DNA from: Dendrophyllia cribrosa
Lineage: Eukaryota > Cnidaria > Anthozoa > Scleractinia > Dendrophylliidae
Assembly (NCBI GenBank): GCA_024195265.1
Contig: JAJLRJ010000010.1
Location: forward strand, 20,147,284-20,211,283
Length of the DNA stretch: 64,000 nt
Direction: 5' to 3'
A program made the position numbers and the translations under genes. The notes beneath the pieces were generated by a model. That model had not been told where the DNA came from. It worked only from the letters and a program-made list of their open reading frames with translations, and made no database searches. Positions 1-12,295 of the stretch are shown in pieces; the stretch's first letter is position 1, and each line of letters opens with the position of its first letter.

Positions 1-306
1 CGAAATCCTATGGTATGGCCATGCATTCAAATAAAACCTCTCTGGCAGTACGTTTGCATGGTACCATTTGATTTTTAAAATTTTACAAAATTAAATTTGG
101 GATTTTTCTTCCGTTTTGATGTTTGACATTCTTGGGAGTTAAAGGGTAAATTAAAATACTAGACTGATTACAGTAATAAAACCTAATGATTCGAACATAC
201 ACGTATTCACAGTGAATATGAATATTTGAAAATCATAAATATGTGAACTGCGGATAAAACATGAGTGAAATTTGTGATTCTTGCAGTGCAGGTGCTATCA
301 ACTTAA

Positions 307-531
307 AGGGGCAGTATCACGAGGTTCCACGCGCGGCACTGTTCACTATTCTTGCACCGGAATTTTGGACATATCACTGTTAAAAATGATTTTTTCTTTC
401 TTCCGGCTATCAAAACGGATTTTTTGATTCAACAAATACCTCCACTTCTCGACGGCCTTTTTGAATTTGCGGAATCAAACTTGAAAACGTGGGCCGACGT
501 TTTCAAGTTTCGGCCTCGTGATACTGCCCCT
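307..531. mobile_element. 225 bp TTAA-flanked MITE (piggyBac-like), copy A
   Basis: Both ends carry the inverted repeat AGGGGCAGTATCACGAGG and both are flanked by TTAA (303-306 and 532-535). A second copy of exactly the same length lies at 8057-8281 in the opposite orientation. TTAA duplication is the hallmark of piggyBac-type transposition. There is no coding capacity, so this is a non-autonomous element. The family assignment rests on target site and terminal repeat only. Confidence 0.8.
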
Positions 532-566
532 TTAAGCAGTTGAAAAAGCAACCTGAAAAAAATTTC

Positions 567-637
567 GGTTTGAATGGGATTCGAACCCATGACCTTGCGA
601 TATCGGTACAATGCTCTATCCACTGAGCTACCAAGCC
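567..637 (-). tRNA. tRNA-like gene or tRNA pseudogene (loop reads GAT)
   Basis: The minus strand folds as a 71 nt cloverleaf. There is a near-complete acceptor stem with one C-A mismatch, a D arm GCTC/GAGC, and a perfect T arm ATGGG-TTCGAAT-CCCAT. The anticodon stem is weak (a G-U and an A-C at its base of the loop) and position 33 is C instead of the universal U. The loop would read GAT (Ile). The odd loop suggests a decayed tRNA or a tRNA-derived SINE head rather than a working gene. Confidence 0.5.
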
Positions 638-639
638 AT

Positions 640-2560
640 ATGGATAGATGGTCAGTTGTGAGTTCGTGATATACCCGATGATAATGAAATATATGAATAT
701 GAATACATGAAAATCATATATCTAAACAGTACCACATAGAGTTAAATCACTACTTGATAGTTTCCTTCTGAAAACTGAGTCATCTTTCCGAATTTCAGTA
801 TCCACAGACGAAAGAAAAAGAAGCTCCTTGCACGACATAAAAATCACTATGCCCTGAGGACCTTTCCTGGGCTTACAAGTTTATTTTGTACGTTTTTTTT
901 TCATCAAGCCTGGAAGTACAGACGTTACTAAATCTTTTGACGCATTTTACTGCACTTTTTGTATTTCAGTAAAAGACAAACAAAACTATTCCAATCTCAA
1001 ACTCGGAATAGTATTTGCTGTTCACCTCCAGGCATTGTTCTGGATTTCGCTGGCTATCCACTGGTTTGGTATGTATTAAAAAAGTTATTCACCTCAGTTT
1101 CGGTGAAGAGTGGTGGATATTTGCCGAGCAGCGAACCTCCAGTTCGGCGAATAATTGTTAAATATACAGTAAATTAATAAAATAAATTTGTTTTTGCTTT
1201 ATCTTGTGTCTGGTTATGTGACTGGATTCCGACGATAAGAAAAGAAAAAACATCCTCTTCAATGGAAATTGTAAACATCCCTTTTATTATACAATGCGTT
1301 TTAAATCGATTTTAAAGAACTGTTATTAATTACATTATGAAAAGAAGGCACACATTTCTTTCTTAACAATGGGAACGTTTCCTTGATTGGCCAAACCTAT
1401 GTTATATTGTAGTGAGATGTATGCAACGGATCAAGAGTAAATCAATTACTATAAAATAAAAGTTTTCTTTACGGCCCAAGGACAATGAACCAGAAAAGTA
1501 AAACTCAACTAAAATGCAAAGTGTACTATAATGAACTAATTAGGTGTTATAGCAGATGCGATTCTTAGATCTAAATTCTTTTGTTCAATTGTTCACACTC
1601 AACCCTCGTGGCCTAAACAAAAGACTGTAATTTAGATGTTTTTTTTTTTTTTACAAATTGATGTATTTTCGCTGTTTGCGCCTTCTTGTCTGTTGCCATT
1701 TACTTGTTACGTCGACTGAATTAAACAGCCGGAACAGTTAGAAGTTTGTTTCTATATTGATTCTCCGAGCAGAGGAGCTGCCTTTGTGACGCCTCGCTTC
1801 TGCATATTGCCTTGATAAGTGGGGAGCGCTATGTGGCATGAAGCACACTTTCGCGAACATCACCCTTGTCAAGGAAACTCGTTTATTGGTTGCTTCTGTC
1901 TGTGCTCTGTGCTCGGATCCTGTCTGTAGTTCTACACATTCCGCTTTTCATGGAAGGCTGTTTGAATCGAAAATGACCAAGTGCTGTCAGGGTTATTTAT
2001 GGGATATTAAGCCAGATAAGAATTGGTACCTCCAGGAGGTAAAAGGTAATGTGTGTCACACCCACAAAACAGGTTTCTGGTACCTTTTAGGGGTTCCTTT
2101 CAGAATTTCCGACAGTATAAATATGCGCAGTGTGGATTATATTAGCAATAGACTAACAAGAGCAGAACAAATGCATCGCCAGATCTTCCAATCGGAATTT
2201 CTGTATTTCCGTATTCCCCTTTTCGCAGTTTGATCAAGGCGGGAATTAAAATACAACAAACATTAGGAGACTCTGTTAGCAGGGAATATTTCCGTGTGAA
2301 CCCCCCTTTTCGAGAAAGGTTAATGAGAATTAAGAACAGAATCCTTTCAGAAATATCGAGAAAGGAGTAGAATATGGAAAAAAATGGGAAGTTGGTGCAT
2401 TTTTAACTCGTGAATACATGAAGCGTTTAACGAGTTATAGAAGTGGGACAAAATTTCCTTCGATCGCTTCTACGTGGTCATCCCAGCCATTTGAAGGTCT
2501 GACCGTTTGCTGATGTCATAGCAAAGGCAGCACCATCGTCCTCACTATTTTAAAACCCTG
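640..2560. other. gene-poor stretch, nothing recognised
   Basis: AT-rich sequence with scattered short ORFs. The longest, 131 codons at 1838-2233 (+), has no domain I recognise and no splice or promoter context that would support it. No repeat with clear boundaries was seen. Confidence 0.4.
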
Positions 2561-2567
2561 AGTGTTG

Positions 2568-2640
2568 GTCCGGCCGGGATTCGAACCCGCGGTCTCCCGT
2601 TCTGCAGACTAGCGCTTACGAATTATACCTCTAGCCGCGC
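2568..2640 (-). tRNA. tRNA-Cys-like pseudogene / SINE-like tRNA remnant
   Basis: The minus strand has a perfect B box (GGTTCGAATCC) and a 73 nt span. A loop CTGCAGA would place GCA (Cys) at the anticodon. Only five of seven acceptor pairs form and the anticodon stem has mismatches, so it is unlikely to be functional. A tRNA-derived SINE head is equally possible. Confidence 0.35.
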
Positions 2641-3243
2641 GCTTTTGTGGAGAGGCCAGTGACTTAAGCATTTGTTAAGAAGCGTGTATTAAATATGAGA
2701 CGTGAGAGCTCAGTCAGAATCACTATTTTGACGTCTGCATGACGTTGACTGTTAAGCCCGGCGTTAAGTTTTAAGGTAAATTGCCCCTGGATGCATTGCA
2801 TTTTAGTGTTTGTGGTTATTAAACCATTTATCAAATTAAAACTTAAACACAAATAAACTTTGAGCCCAGAAGTTTTTCTGTAATCCAGATTTTTATTGCC
2901 GTCGTAACAACTATCACAAACTCTTAGACAATCTTTTAGACTGAAAAATACCAAGAACTGTAGTTTAAAACGGAGATAATCAACCAAGCTAGATTTCACA
3001 GACTGCAGAGCGAATCTTCATCAGTATGAAATAATCATTCATGTGAACTGTGGATAAAACTTATGAGTAAAATTGATCGGAACCTCGCAGTGATCTTAAT
3101 AACTTTTAAGCGGTTGATTTTCAGTTTCTATATACAACTGCTTAAGTTGCTAAGATAACTGCTAGCATCATCAATTTTACTCAGACTACAGACTTGTTTG
3201 TCTTGAATGATAGTACATTTTTAGATTAGCACTCAGATTTCTT

Positions 3244-3386
3244 TCAGATCTTCTTCATCACCATGTAAGCACAGATAGAATCAACTCCATGATCTTCAGG
3301 GCGCTTGGCAACCTCGATTTCGTACCGTTTGAAAAACTCGTCCACGATCTTTTCTTTTTGCTCTGCTGACCTCGAATCGGATAAAC
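3244..3386 (-). CDS. SABATH copy 1, exon 6 (C-terminus)
   Basis: Begins after a TCAG acceptor, completes the split codon from exon 5, and ends at TGA (3244-3246). Encodes a charged helix with KIVDEFFKRYE and the terminal AYMVMKKI, typical of the family's last strand. The matching exon in copy 2 is 42911-43053 and has the same 143 nt length. Confidence 0.88.
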
Positions 3387-5395
3387 CTGATATAAATAAT
3401 TTTCAATATAATACGTTAGAGGAGTGGTGCGTTGGCTTTGACCTGAGGTCCCGTTAATACTATTTTAAAAGCACATGTACACGAATGTACATAAAACGGA
3501 GGCCGGCTTTAGAAAACGTAACAAGTGGCGGATATATTTCGCCAAAAAAGACAAGGCCCATTAAAAGTTCTGCGTATGTCATGCGTATGTCATGACACAT
3601 TGCAAAACAATAAGTTTACCTCCTTGAAGTGCCAGGTCACGAAGTTCGATATCCGCGCTGACTTCTTGGAAAAATGCCAGTTTTGAGGCTTTCAAATGCG
3701 CCCCGAGTAAAACACGAGAACACTTGTCAAAGCTATAATCTAATTAGTATAATAATATACATGAAAAAATTACCCGATTCTGATTAGCTAAGAGCAGTGC
3801 ATTTCAAGTGTAACACCAGTGCAAAAAGTGTAACACCAGTGCAAATTACAAATCAAAAACAAAAAATTGATGCAAAAATGTTTTGCAAAAAAAATTCCAA
3901 AAAAGAATGGATGCAATTTTTTTTCATGTATAATTGGACTGAGTGGAGTACAATTTTGGGAGTAATCGGGCGAGTAATTTCAAGAGCGCGTGAGATATAG
4001 AGTTGAACACTCGAGTTTTCGCAGTGGGAGACATCCTTGTATTTCACTGAAGTTTATATAATAATAAACCTTTTCACGCATATTTCGCGCATTGTCTGTT
4101 TTAGGCATCTCACTTTGTGCATAATACAACACAACACAACACAACAACACAATACAATACAATACTTTATTTTCACATTTCCATGACATTTTTTGTTACA
4201 AGAAAATATATATCTAGCAAAACTAAAATTACTAAAACAATAGGACGAATAACTAAATATAAATACCGTTTGAGGAAATGCCTAGCGTCTAAGTAAACCA
4301 TACAGTTTTCTAGTTAGGCACTAGTCTTGTGTAGTATCAATTAGCCTGCACAACAGGCGATATTGGGGGCGCGAGCGCGTAGCGCGAGACACGAGCGCGA
4401 AGCGAGAGACAGCTTCGCGCTCGCGCCCTAAAACCCTCTTGAGCGCCCCAATAACGCCTGTTATGCAGGCTAAGTATCAATTCACATGTAGACATCTATT
4501 ACAAACACATAAACACACACACTGCACGCAAATAGCAAAAATAACAAAAAAAATAGCGAAAATTAGAAGACGACTGGGGTTGGACAGTATATCTGTTTCG
4601 ACAATAAATACCGTTTAACTTTTTTTTTGAAATCAAAATGACTAAGATCTTTGATTTCTAATGAGTCTAAGGTGTTACCTAAAGCCTTTAGAAACCTACA
4701 TATATATGAAATGTGAAAAAGTCAAATTCCTGTCTCACCGTCAATAAAAGTGGCATTACTCCAGCGCCTAATTCCCCGGATGTACAAGCGAGCATGCTCA
4801 GTAGGATCACCACCATCTTTCAGCCATTTTGCCTTATAAGGGCACGGAATGAATTTGGTTTCTAACGAAACCAGTGACAGACCAGCTTTGCGAACGGGGG
4901 AGTCCTCGGATTCAAATGGCATTTTGAATTCATCCTCCGTGCGAACGCGGTGAGCTAAGATCGTCTGATCAAATTCTTCCTATTAAACAAAAAAAGTGCA
5001 AAAAAAAAAAAAAATTAAGAGAACAGAGAGTAACAGACTCTTCCTAGCCCTTATTAACTGGCTCGTCGCTCTGCGACGAGACAGTTCTTAAAATACCCTC
5101 TTTTTTTCCTTTTTTTTTTCCCTGTCGGGTCACCTGCCCCGGGAATCGCTTTTGCTGCGGCCAACACCGTACCTAGTTTACTTCCGGTTTTCAGAAATGG
5201 CGTAATCAGTGATGTCAGCAACTATAGTTCAAATATTTACCAGTCTAATTTCGACGGAATTGTTAAAAATTAAATCTCTGTGATCTATTTCTGGTAAAAG
5301 GATAGCGGGTTGAATTTTTCTAACCAAATCAATAGGCCATTTCCGAGTTGCCTTTAGCCTCTCTATCAAAGCGAGGCTAGGTGCGAAATCTTTCA

Positions 5396-5426
<31 letters not shown>

Positions 5427-8400
5427 GAAAACTCATTTTCATATGAAAGGTTGTGCACCTAGCCTCGCTTTGACAACGAGGCGTAACGTAACTCGAAAAT
5501 GGCCTATTGTCAAACAGTTAAGTTTAGATCGAATAAATCGTTGAACAGAACACGTCCCGGCATGTCACAGAACTGCTGAGTAAACAATTCTTAAGCATTA
5601 CTCCGTGGAGTCACGTTCAAATTCCACACATCTCGTATTTCTGTCACGCTATTTGATCGATCATGTTGATATTGTTAATTTATTCGAAACCCATCACCGA
5701 TTCTCCAAAATGCCTGTGTTTAAACAATCCTGATTCCTTGTAGTAGGTACCCTGCGAGCAGAGCCTCTTTCGATGATCGAAAGAGGCTCTGCTCGCAGGG
5801 TATGTAGTAGGTGGTTTCAAGAATTTTAAAGCGAAAAAAATATACAAAGTTCTAAACTTATGTTTTTTCTAACAGTACCGAGCCGATCAGAGAAAAAAAT
5901 ATAGACCTGAAATTGTAGCATACTAAATAAAGGATGGACGATGTTATTTTTGTGGGGGGTGGGGGCAGGGGGCGGTGTTGGGCAATTTTTCTGATCATGA
6001 ATTTTTTTCCGTCTTGATGTTGTGCAAGAATTTTTTTCGGGATTGTTCCATACCTTTTTTTCCTTTGGCTCGCTGTGCATTATTTTTTTCTTTACTTTTG
6101 CTGTGCAGAAATTTTTTTAGTAATTGCCCACCATCCCCCCTCTTAACAATAAAATGCTCCGTCCCTAAAGTTTGGTTTCCATATGATCGCAAGGATCGCA
6201 GCGATCGCAGAAAAAAGTATTGTGCGAGCATTGCGATCATATGGAAACCAAAAACTTTGCGATCCTTGCGATTGCGATCGCAGAGATAGAAAAATTTCTC
6301 TCTGCGATCCTTGCGATCGAGAGGTTTTTATATGGAAACCACTCTTGCGATCCTTACGATCCAAAATGTTCCAGAAAGCATTTGTGCCAATCTAATCAAG
6401 TTGAAAATGAATCTCATGTTATATTCTCTTGCGCATTGTATAATAAGTTTCGCTCCAAATTTTTTGACGAAGTCATTGAAAAATACAACTTTTGAAAGAC
6501 TTCGATATCAACTCAAAAATTTTGTTCCTTTTTAACAGCATTGATCCCTTTATTTGTAGATCAGTTGCTGCTTTTATTTTCGATATCATGAATTATAGAT
6601 ATTAAATATTATTTCAGAAGTAAATTTAATTAGAAATTGATATATGTAGCTTAGGTAATGCCATGTATAGATATGGAAATACCTCAATAAATTGTTGTTG
6701 TTGTTGTTGCATTGCACACCAAAGCCTTGTATCCCATAATGCACTTAAGGTTAATCGGATCCAGGCCTCTCGTCGTTTCCTTGCGATCGCTGCGATCATA
6801 TGGAAACCCGAGGTCTCAGCGATCGCAAGGATCGCAAGAATCGCAGCGATCGTCGATCGTAACGATCGCTGCGATCGTTGCGATTATATGGAAACCAGGC
6901 TTTAGGAGTGCTTGAAGCGGGCTGTGGAATGTAAATGTAAATGTGGACTGGACTGTGCATATTGATAGATTCTAGATTGTATATTGTGGATTGCTAATAT
7001 AAAACTCTAAAATGAAAACCGGGTGGAATCTGAGACCAAACGAGCCAGTTTTGAAGCCCATCGGGCTACTTGTTTGTTTGGTTAGCAATGATGACAGGCT
7101 GGGCACAAGTAAGTTTATGTTTCAATCCTTTGAACTGAAGCCGATAAAACCGCTCCTTGCCTTCAGTTCAAGACACTGCAGTATAAACGCTTTCACACAG
7201 ATTTTGCCGGAAATATCCATTTGGTCCACCTGAGTGGGCTATATTGTCTGGATGCGCTGCAATCTTAGCTATTCACTGAGACAAAAATTTAGCCATTTCT
7301 TTGCTATATCAGCCAAAACGTGTCGCATTTTTTCAGCTGAAAGTTAAAATTTTACTCAATTCTCAGCTGAGTTAAGCCCATCCAAACCTTCCACATACAA
7401 AACAGGTGATAAATAGAGGTTATTCACCGAAAAAATGTGGAACTAGATACAACTACAAACGACCTGAAACATCCAAGTGTGTTTTCCAGAATGTTCAATT
7501 TTTGGCGGTATTATTCAAAAACCAAGGATAAAATTGAACTACAACATACACAAATCAAAACTTTTAATTGTTGTCATTAAATAGCATTGCCTGGGAAAAC
7601 TGCTTTATCCAATTTATGTTTTATGTTTTTAAAATCTTAAATATAGCGATTTTACATAAAATAGCTAAATTCACTACATTAAGTTGTCCAACTTTGGGTC
7701 ATCAGCTTACGGCACCACAGGGATTATTGGGAACCACAATATTTCAACTACGGAGCTGTCCCTTATGGGGTTATAAATCAGTGATTTGATAGTACCTGTG
7801 TTATTAAGCCTTCAGCTATGAATCCATACCAAAGGTCTCTCATCATATGCCGGATGGAAACTGGTGTGCTTTTGGTCATTCCGAAACTTTGTCCTTTTTC
7901 ATCAATGGCCAGCTGAACATGTATCATAGCACTCCCTTTAAACACACACAAAAAATGAAATGAAAATAAGTGCGACAGTTTAACTTGAACCTGCACACAG
8001 ACGCGATTTCCTTCCTCCAATTAATATGAGATGCACAGGAAAGGAATCTCATTTAAAGGGGTAGTATCATGAGGGCGAAACTTGAAAACGTTCGGTCCAT
8101 GTTTTCAAGTTTGATTCGGCAAATTCAAAAAGGCCGTCGAGAAGTGGAGGTATTTGTTGAATCAAAAAATCCGTTTTGATAGCCGGAAGAAAAAAAAATC
8201 ACTTTTAACAGTGATATGTCCAAAATTCCGGTGCAAGAACAATGAACAGTGCCGCGCGTGGAATCTCGTGATACTGCCCCTTTAAGAACGTTATGGGATG
8301 TTGGTTGTCAGTCCTTTCTTTTTTCATGTAGATCATGTGATAATACTGAATTCATAAATCAAAGTTTTATTTGTATTAGCGAAGTTTTGTTTATTTACAA

Positions 8401-11400
8401 ATTAATATCTCAATATTGAAAAAACATTTGAATATTGAATAAAGGTTTGAAAGGCTCAAGCTAACTGGGCCGGAGACGTGTGCAGACCAGATTAGATAGA
8501 AAGTTCAGCAAAATACTTAGGGGGTGTTTACATGACACCGTTTGTTTTCTACTCAGGGTATACAAAATGTAATATTACATTTGTATAACTGCAATTGCTG
8601 CAATTGATATTAAAACAAAGTTTTAATATCCACTTTTTTAGAATATTCTTAGGATTTAATTTAAAATTTAGCATTTTATTAGATTTTAATACAGTAAACA
8701 AGCAATATACTAATAAGGCTGCTAAGAAGCTAAGGGGGGTCTCGATAATGCAGCATAAAGGACAAAACAACAATAGAAACGAGACAACAGTTCAATAAAG
8801 ACAGACAGAGGCAACCCTTTTGATTATATTACTGGATGCTTAATAATAATAACGAGAAATTGCCGATACAAAGTTATAACTAGTGTATCCAAAAGATAGT
8901 AATTGCTGCGGTAAATTTGTTGTAATAATGCTGTTTTATCGTCTCGCTGGTATTACAGAATTTTCTCTTTCGTTTTTTGAGGGAAAGCAAAGCAAATGTA
9001 ACCGGGATGAATCGACGAAAACTCCAGCTGATAAGACTAATTTTGTTTTGTAATTCACGCATCAAGTTCTTGCAATGTCTGTAGAATATTGTTGAGCAAA
9101 GGACGCGTTCACCACGAGGAAGGTGTGAAAATTTAGGTTTAACTTAATTATTGATAATGAATATATGTTGCGTTACTAGCTAGCCGTATCGTGTTCGCGT
9201 CTCCACGCGCTCAGCTCAGGTTTCGCGTCCCCACGCGCTCAGCTCAGTCTCATCGACCGCTGTCGGAGTGATTTCAAAATAATTTGTCTTTTATTCTGTA
9301 CAATCTTCGAAAATCTTTGCTATCCAACGGTCCTATCACCATGCCTCACAGTCCTCGCTCAACTCGCGGTAGTCTTCGACACTTCAGTTCCGATTACGAC
9401 TGGTACATGTTGGACCAAAATATTACAAATCTCGCAGCCAACAGCTTGAAGCAGCAAGCGAGGCTATTGTTGTGGCGCAGTGAATTCTGGCCCAAAATGT
9501 GTGCGTGGCGCAGTGAATTCTGGCCCAAAATGTGTGCGTGGCGCAGTGAATTCTGGCCCAAAATGTGTGCGTGGCGCAGTGAATTCTGGTAAAAAGCGAT
9601 CAAATCGAGATTTTTCGTAGCTTATATTTTTTTTCTCATATATTTCTCTTAAATCCTGATTATGTTGCTGCTCACTCGCTACGCTCGTTCCGCAGCAATA
9701 AACGAAAAGGCGCGGCATTTGCTTGCGCTGCTATGCAAAACAGGACTAGAAACAACAAAGATCAGACAGTAGTTCAATAAAAGACAGTAAGGTGCGTTTA
9801 AATTAGGATTGTAATTTCATGGATGCTGAGTGATAATTATTTGGAGAAAGTGCTAAAAATAAATTTAAATTAGAAATCCATAAGTGCAACACAAACGATA
9901 GGAGCCGTGGACTGTCAATTAAAAATAACAACTTAGGGAGTGTTTTCTCCAGAGCTCATTCAAAATTACCCCCGACAATGTATCATTGTAGAAATGATAG
10001 ATAAATAGTCTCTTGAAATTAGATGTGCGGCATCCCAAACATCGGAGGGAGAGATCCATGGCAGCAGAACAGCCGGATCTTGCTCATTCTTCACGTGTTT
10101 TCTTATCTCCAAAGAATAAGACCTTATAATTTTAGTACAAATGTTGTCAGCACTAACGACCTTGAGTCCTGATAATAAACCTAGTGTATGCGGCGCATAA
10201 CCATTATTCAAAAGGAGGAGAAGAAAATATCTACTCTCGTATAAATTATCAATTTTTTATTAATTATTTTAGATTAATCATTGACATGCACTTTAGAAAT
10301 CACCCAAAACAATATTGTTTAAACTGAGCGTTCAGCTGTAAAGTGTTACTACACAATTTTATGATTTTACGATTTTAATTTTGGTATTCTATTTTAATGA
10401 TTGGTTAAAACACGAGTTAATGTTTAATTTACAGTAGTTTTTTGTGTACCATTGGGGTATACAAAATGCATTATTGCATCTACAACGTTTTGCTGTGATT
10501 CAGTGAAATAAAAACCGTCTGTGTTTTAAATATCTACTATTTAAAAATTATAACAGGTTAAAATATCGACCCTATTATGAATTTAAAATTGGTAATTATG
10601 ATAAATACAAAGCAAGATTTACAAGTTTATTATTTTTACATACAGTCGAACTTCCGGTTGCGACCACCTTCGGATCCTAGAGGCTTGGTCACACCAGTTT
10701 AAATACAATAGATGTATCTTAGAGCTACAAACTTTATAAATGCTTGCTTTACTGTTACATTTAGGCATTTAGTGTCGCATTTTCTTTTCATGTATGTTTT
10801 AGCGCTTTCAAGCAAAATGTCTAAATAAAAAATATAGCTCCTTTTCTTGATCACTATTGTTATAAACAGCGGTTGGCTCATTCGCACATCATAAGCTAAA
10901 TCATTAAACTAGTAGTAATTGGAAATTAGGGGAGTGCGTTCGACAGGGTGGGGTGATGGTACGAGGGGGTGAGGAAGTGGGAGGTGGAGGTGAGGGCCAA
11001 TAGGCGGTGGTGGTGGGAGGGGGGGGGGGGGGGGGGGCTGGTCAAGGTGTGGCAGTTATTATATCGTTGTCATATTCTCTGGATATTTTCAGTTTAGAAC
11101 TATAAAATCCAAGTCTTGTTTTGTTTACATAAAATCGCTTTTCAACCTATGAAATTAATGAACAAACACATAAAAATGGACAACAAAATCTTCTGTTGAA
11201 AAACATTTATTCAAATATTCGTTAGTTTATGTTTAAAAGCAAAAGTAAATAACCTGATTTGGCAATAGCAGTTATTGTAAAATTTGACGTCTACAAAGAC
11301 TTCCATCTTGTGTACCCATATGCCCAGTCACTGCCTCAGTTCAATTATCAATTATCAGTTGGCTTCCATGAAAGACAGCAGCTTCCTCTTGCACTTGCAT

Positions 11401-12222
11401 GGGCAATAACAATTCGCAAAAGTCAAAGACTTACCTTACCTACATGTAAGGCATGGGTAGATAACCTGAGAAAAGAAGAAGATAAGAGCAAAAAACTTGA
11501 AGTAAGGGAAAATTAAACTAAGAGTAAATTACCTTTAACACATGTTTGTCCTACTTACCTAATTGACAAATTATATTATTGCAAGTCTTATGATAATTAT
11601 TAATCGGGGGAAGCACATACATTTCCCTAGCTGTAAAATCATGTCTAAACACTTTGGTTGGATTATAACAGAACTAATGATGGTGTTCAGTGTTATGAAA
11701 TCTATTGTGCTAATGTAATTCGGTCTAGTCTGTCTTTCACAGTCAGTCGATATCGCAAAGTATTTGATGATTTTAAACTTGTTAACCGCTCATACGTCAT
11801 TGGCTCAATAACATATGATGATAATGTTTTATTCCTGCTAAGAGCTACATACGAGACTCCTGGAGTTTTATATTGGTCGAGTCCCACAAGTCTGAGCGCA
11901 GAGAGAAGTTGAATCTCCTAAGAAAAGCATCGCTATCGTAGTCGGGGCGAATCGCAGTGTGTTTCCTAGAAAACACACTACTGCACAGTTTTCTGATAGA
12001 GTAAGTAGCTTCAGTCATATTTTCAAGGGGAAGTTCGAATAAATCTACAAAACTTCACTTACCATGGGGAAAACTGTGAAAAACAGCAAAGGCAGAAGAA
12101 AACACAAAGGACAGCACGAGTTGTAACAAAAACAGAAAAACATGGTCGTCGTCGAAAGTAATTTCACTGCACTTGTAAATACCAGTTCCCGGCGGCCGAC
12201 ACGAGATCGAGGCCATTTGTGG

Positions 12223-12295
<73 letters not shown>

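Larger units (their letters stand above)
5058..7072. other. 2.0 kb composite insertion in an intron of copy 1
   Basis: Copy 2 (around 43976) reads straight from the sequence left of 5058 to that right of 7072. The copy 1 sequence between is therefore inserted material. It contains two fold-backs with identified ends, a T-run/G-run repeat at 5936-6165 and the GATCGC-rich element at 6165-6905. Confidence 0.7.

Noticed and set aside
1838..2233. 131-codon plus-strand ORF
   Set aside because: No recognisable domain, codon pattern or splice context; probably chance.
3620..3740. A minus-strand frame (LLGAHLKASKLAFFQEVSAD) between SABATH exons 5 and 6, ending in a GGAGGT donor-like site, conserved in copy 2
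   Set aside because: Exon 5 joins exon 6 directly in the correct phase, and including this frame would break the phase. Treated as intron.
6172..6900. GATCGC-rich repeats considered as bacterial contamination
   Set aside because: They form inverted ends of an element split by an animal LINE, so they belong to the host genome.
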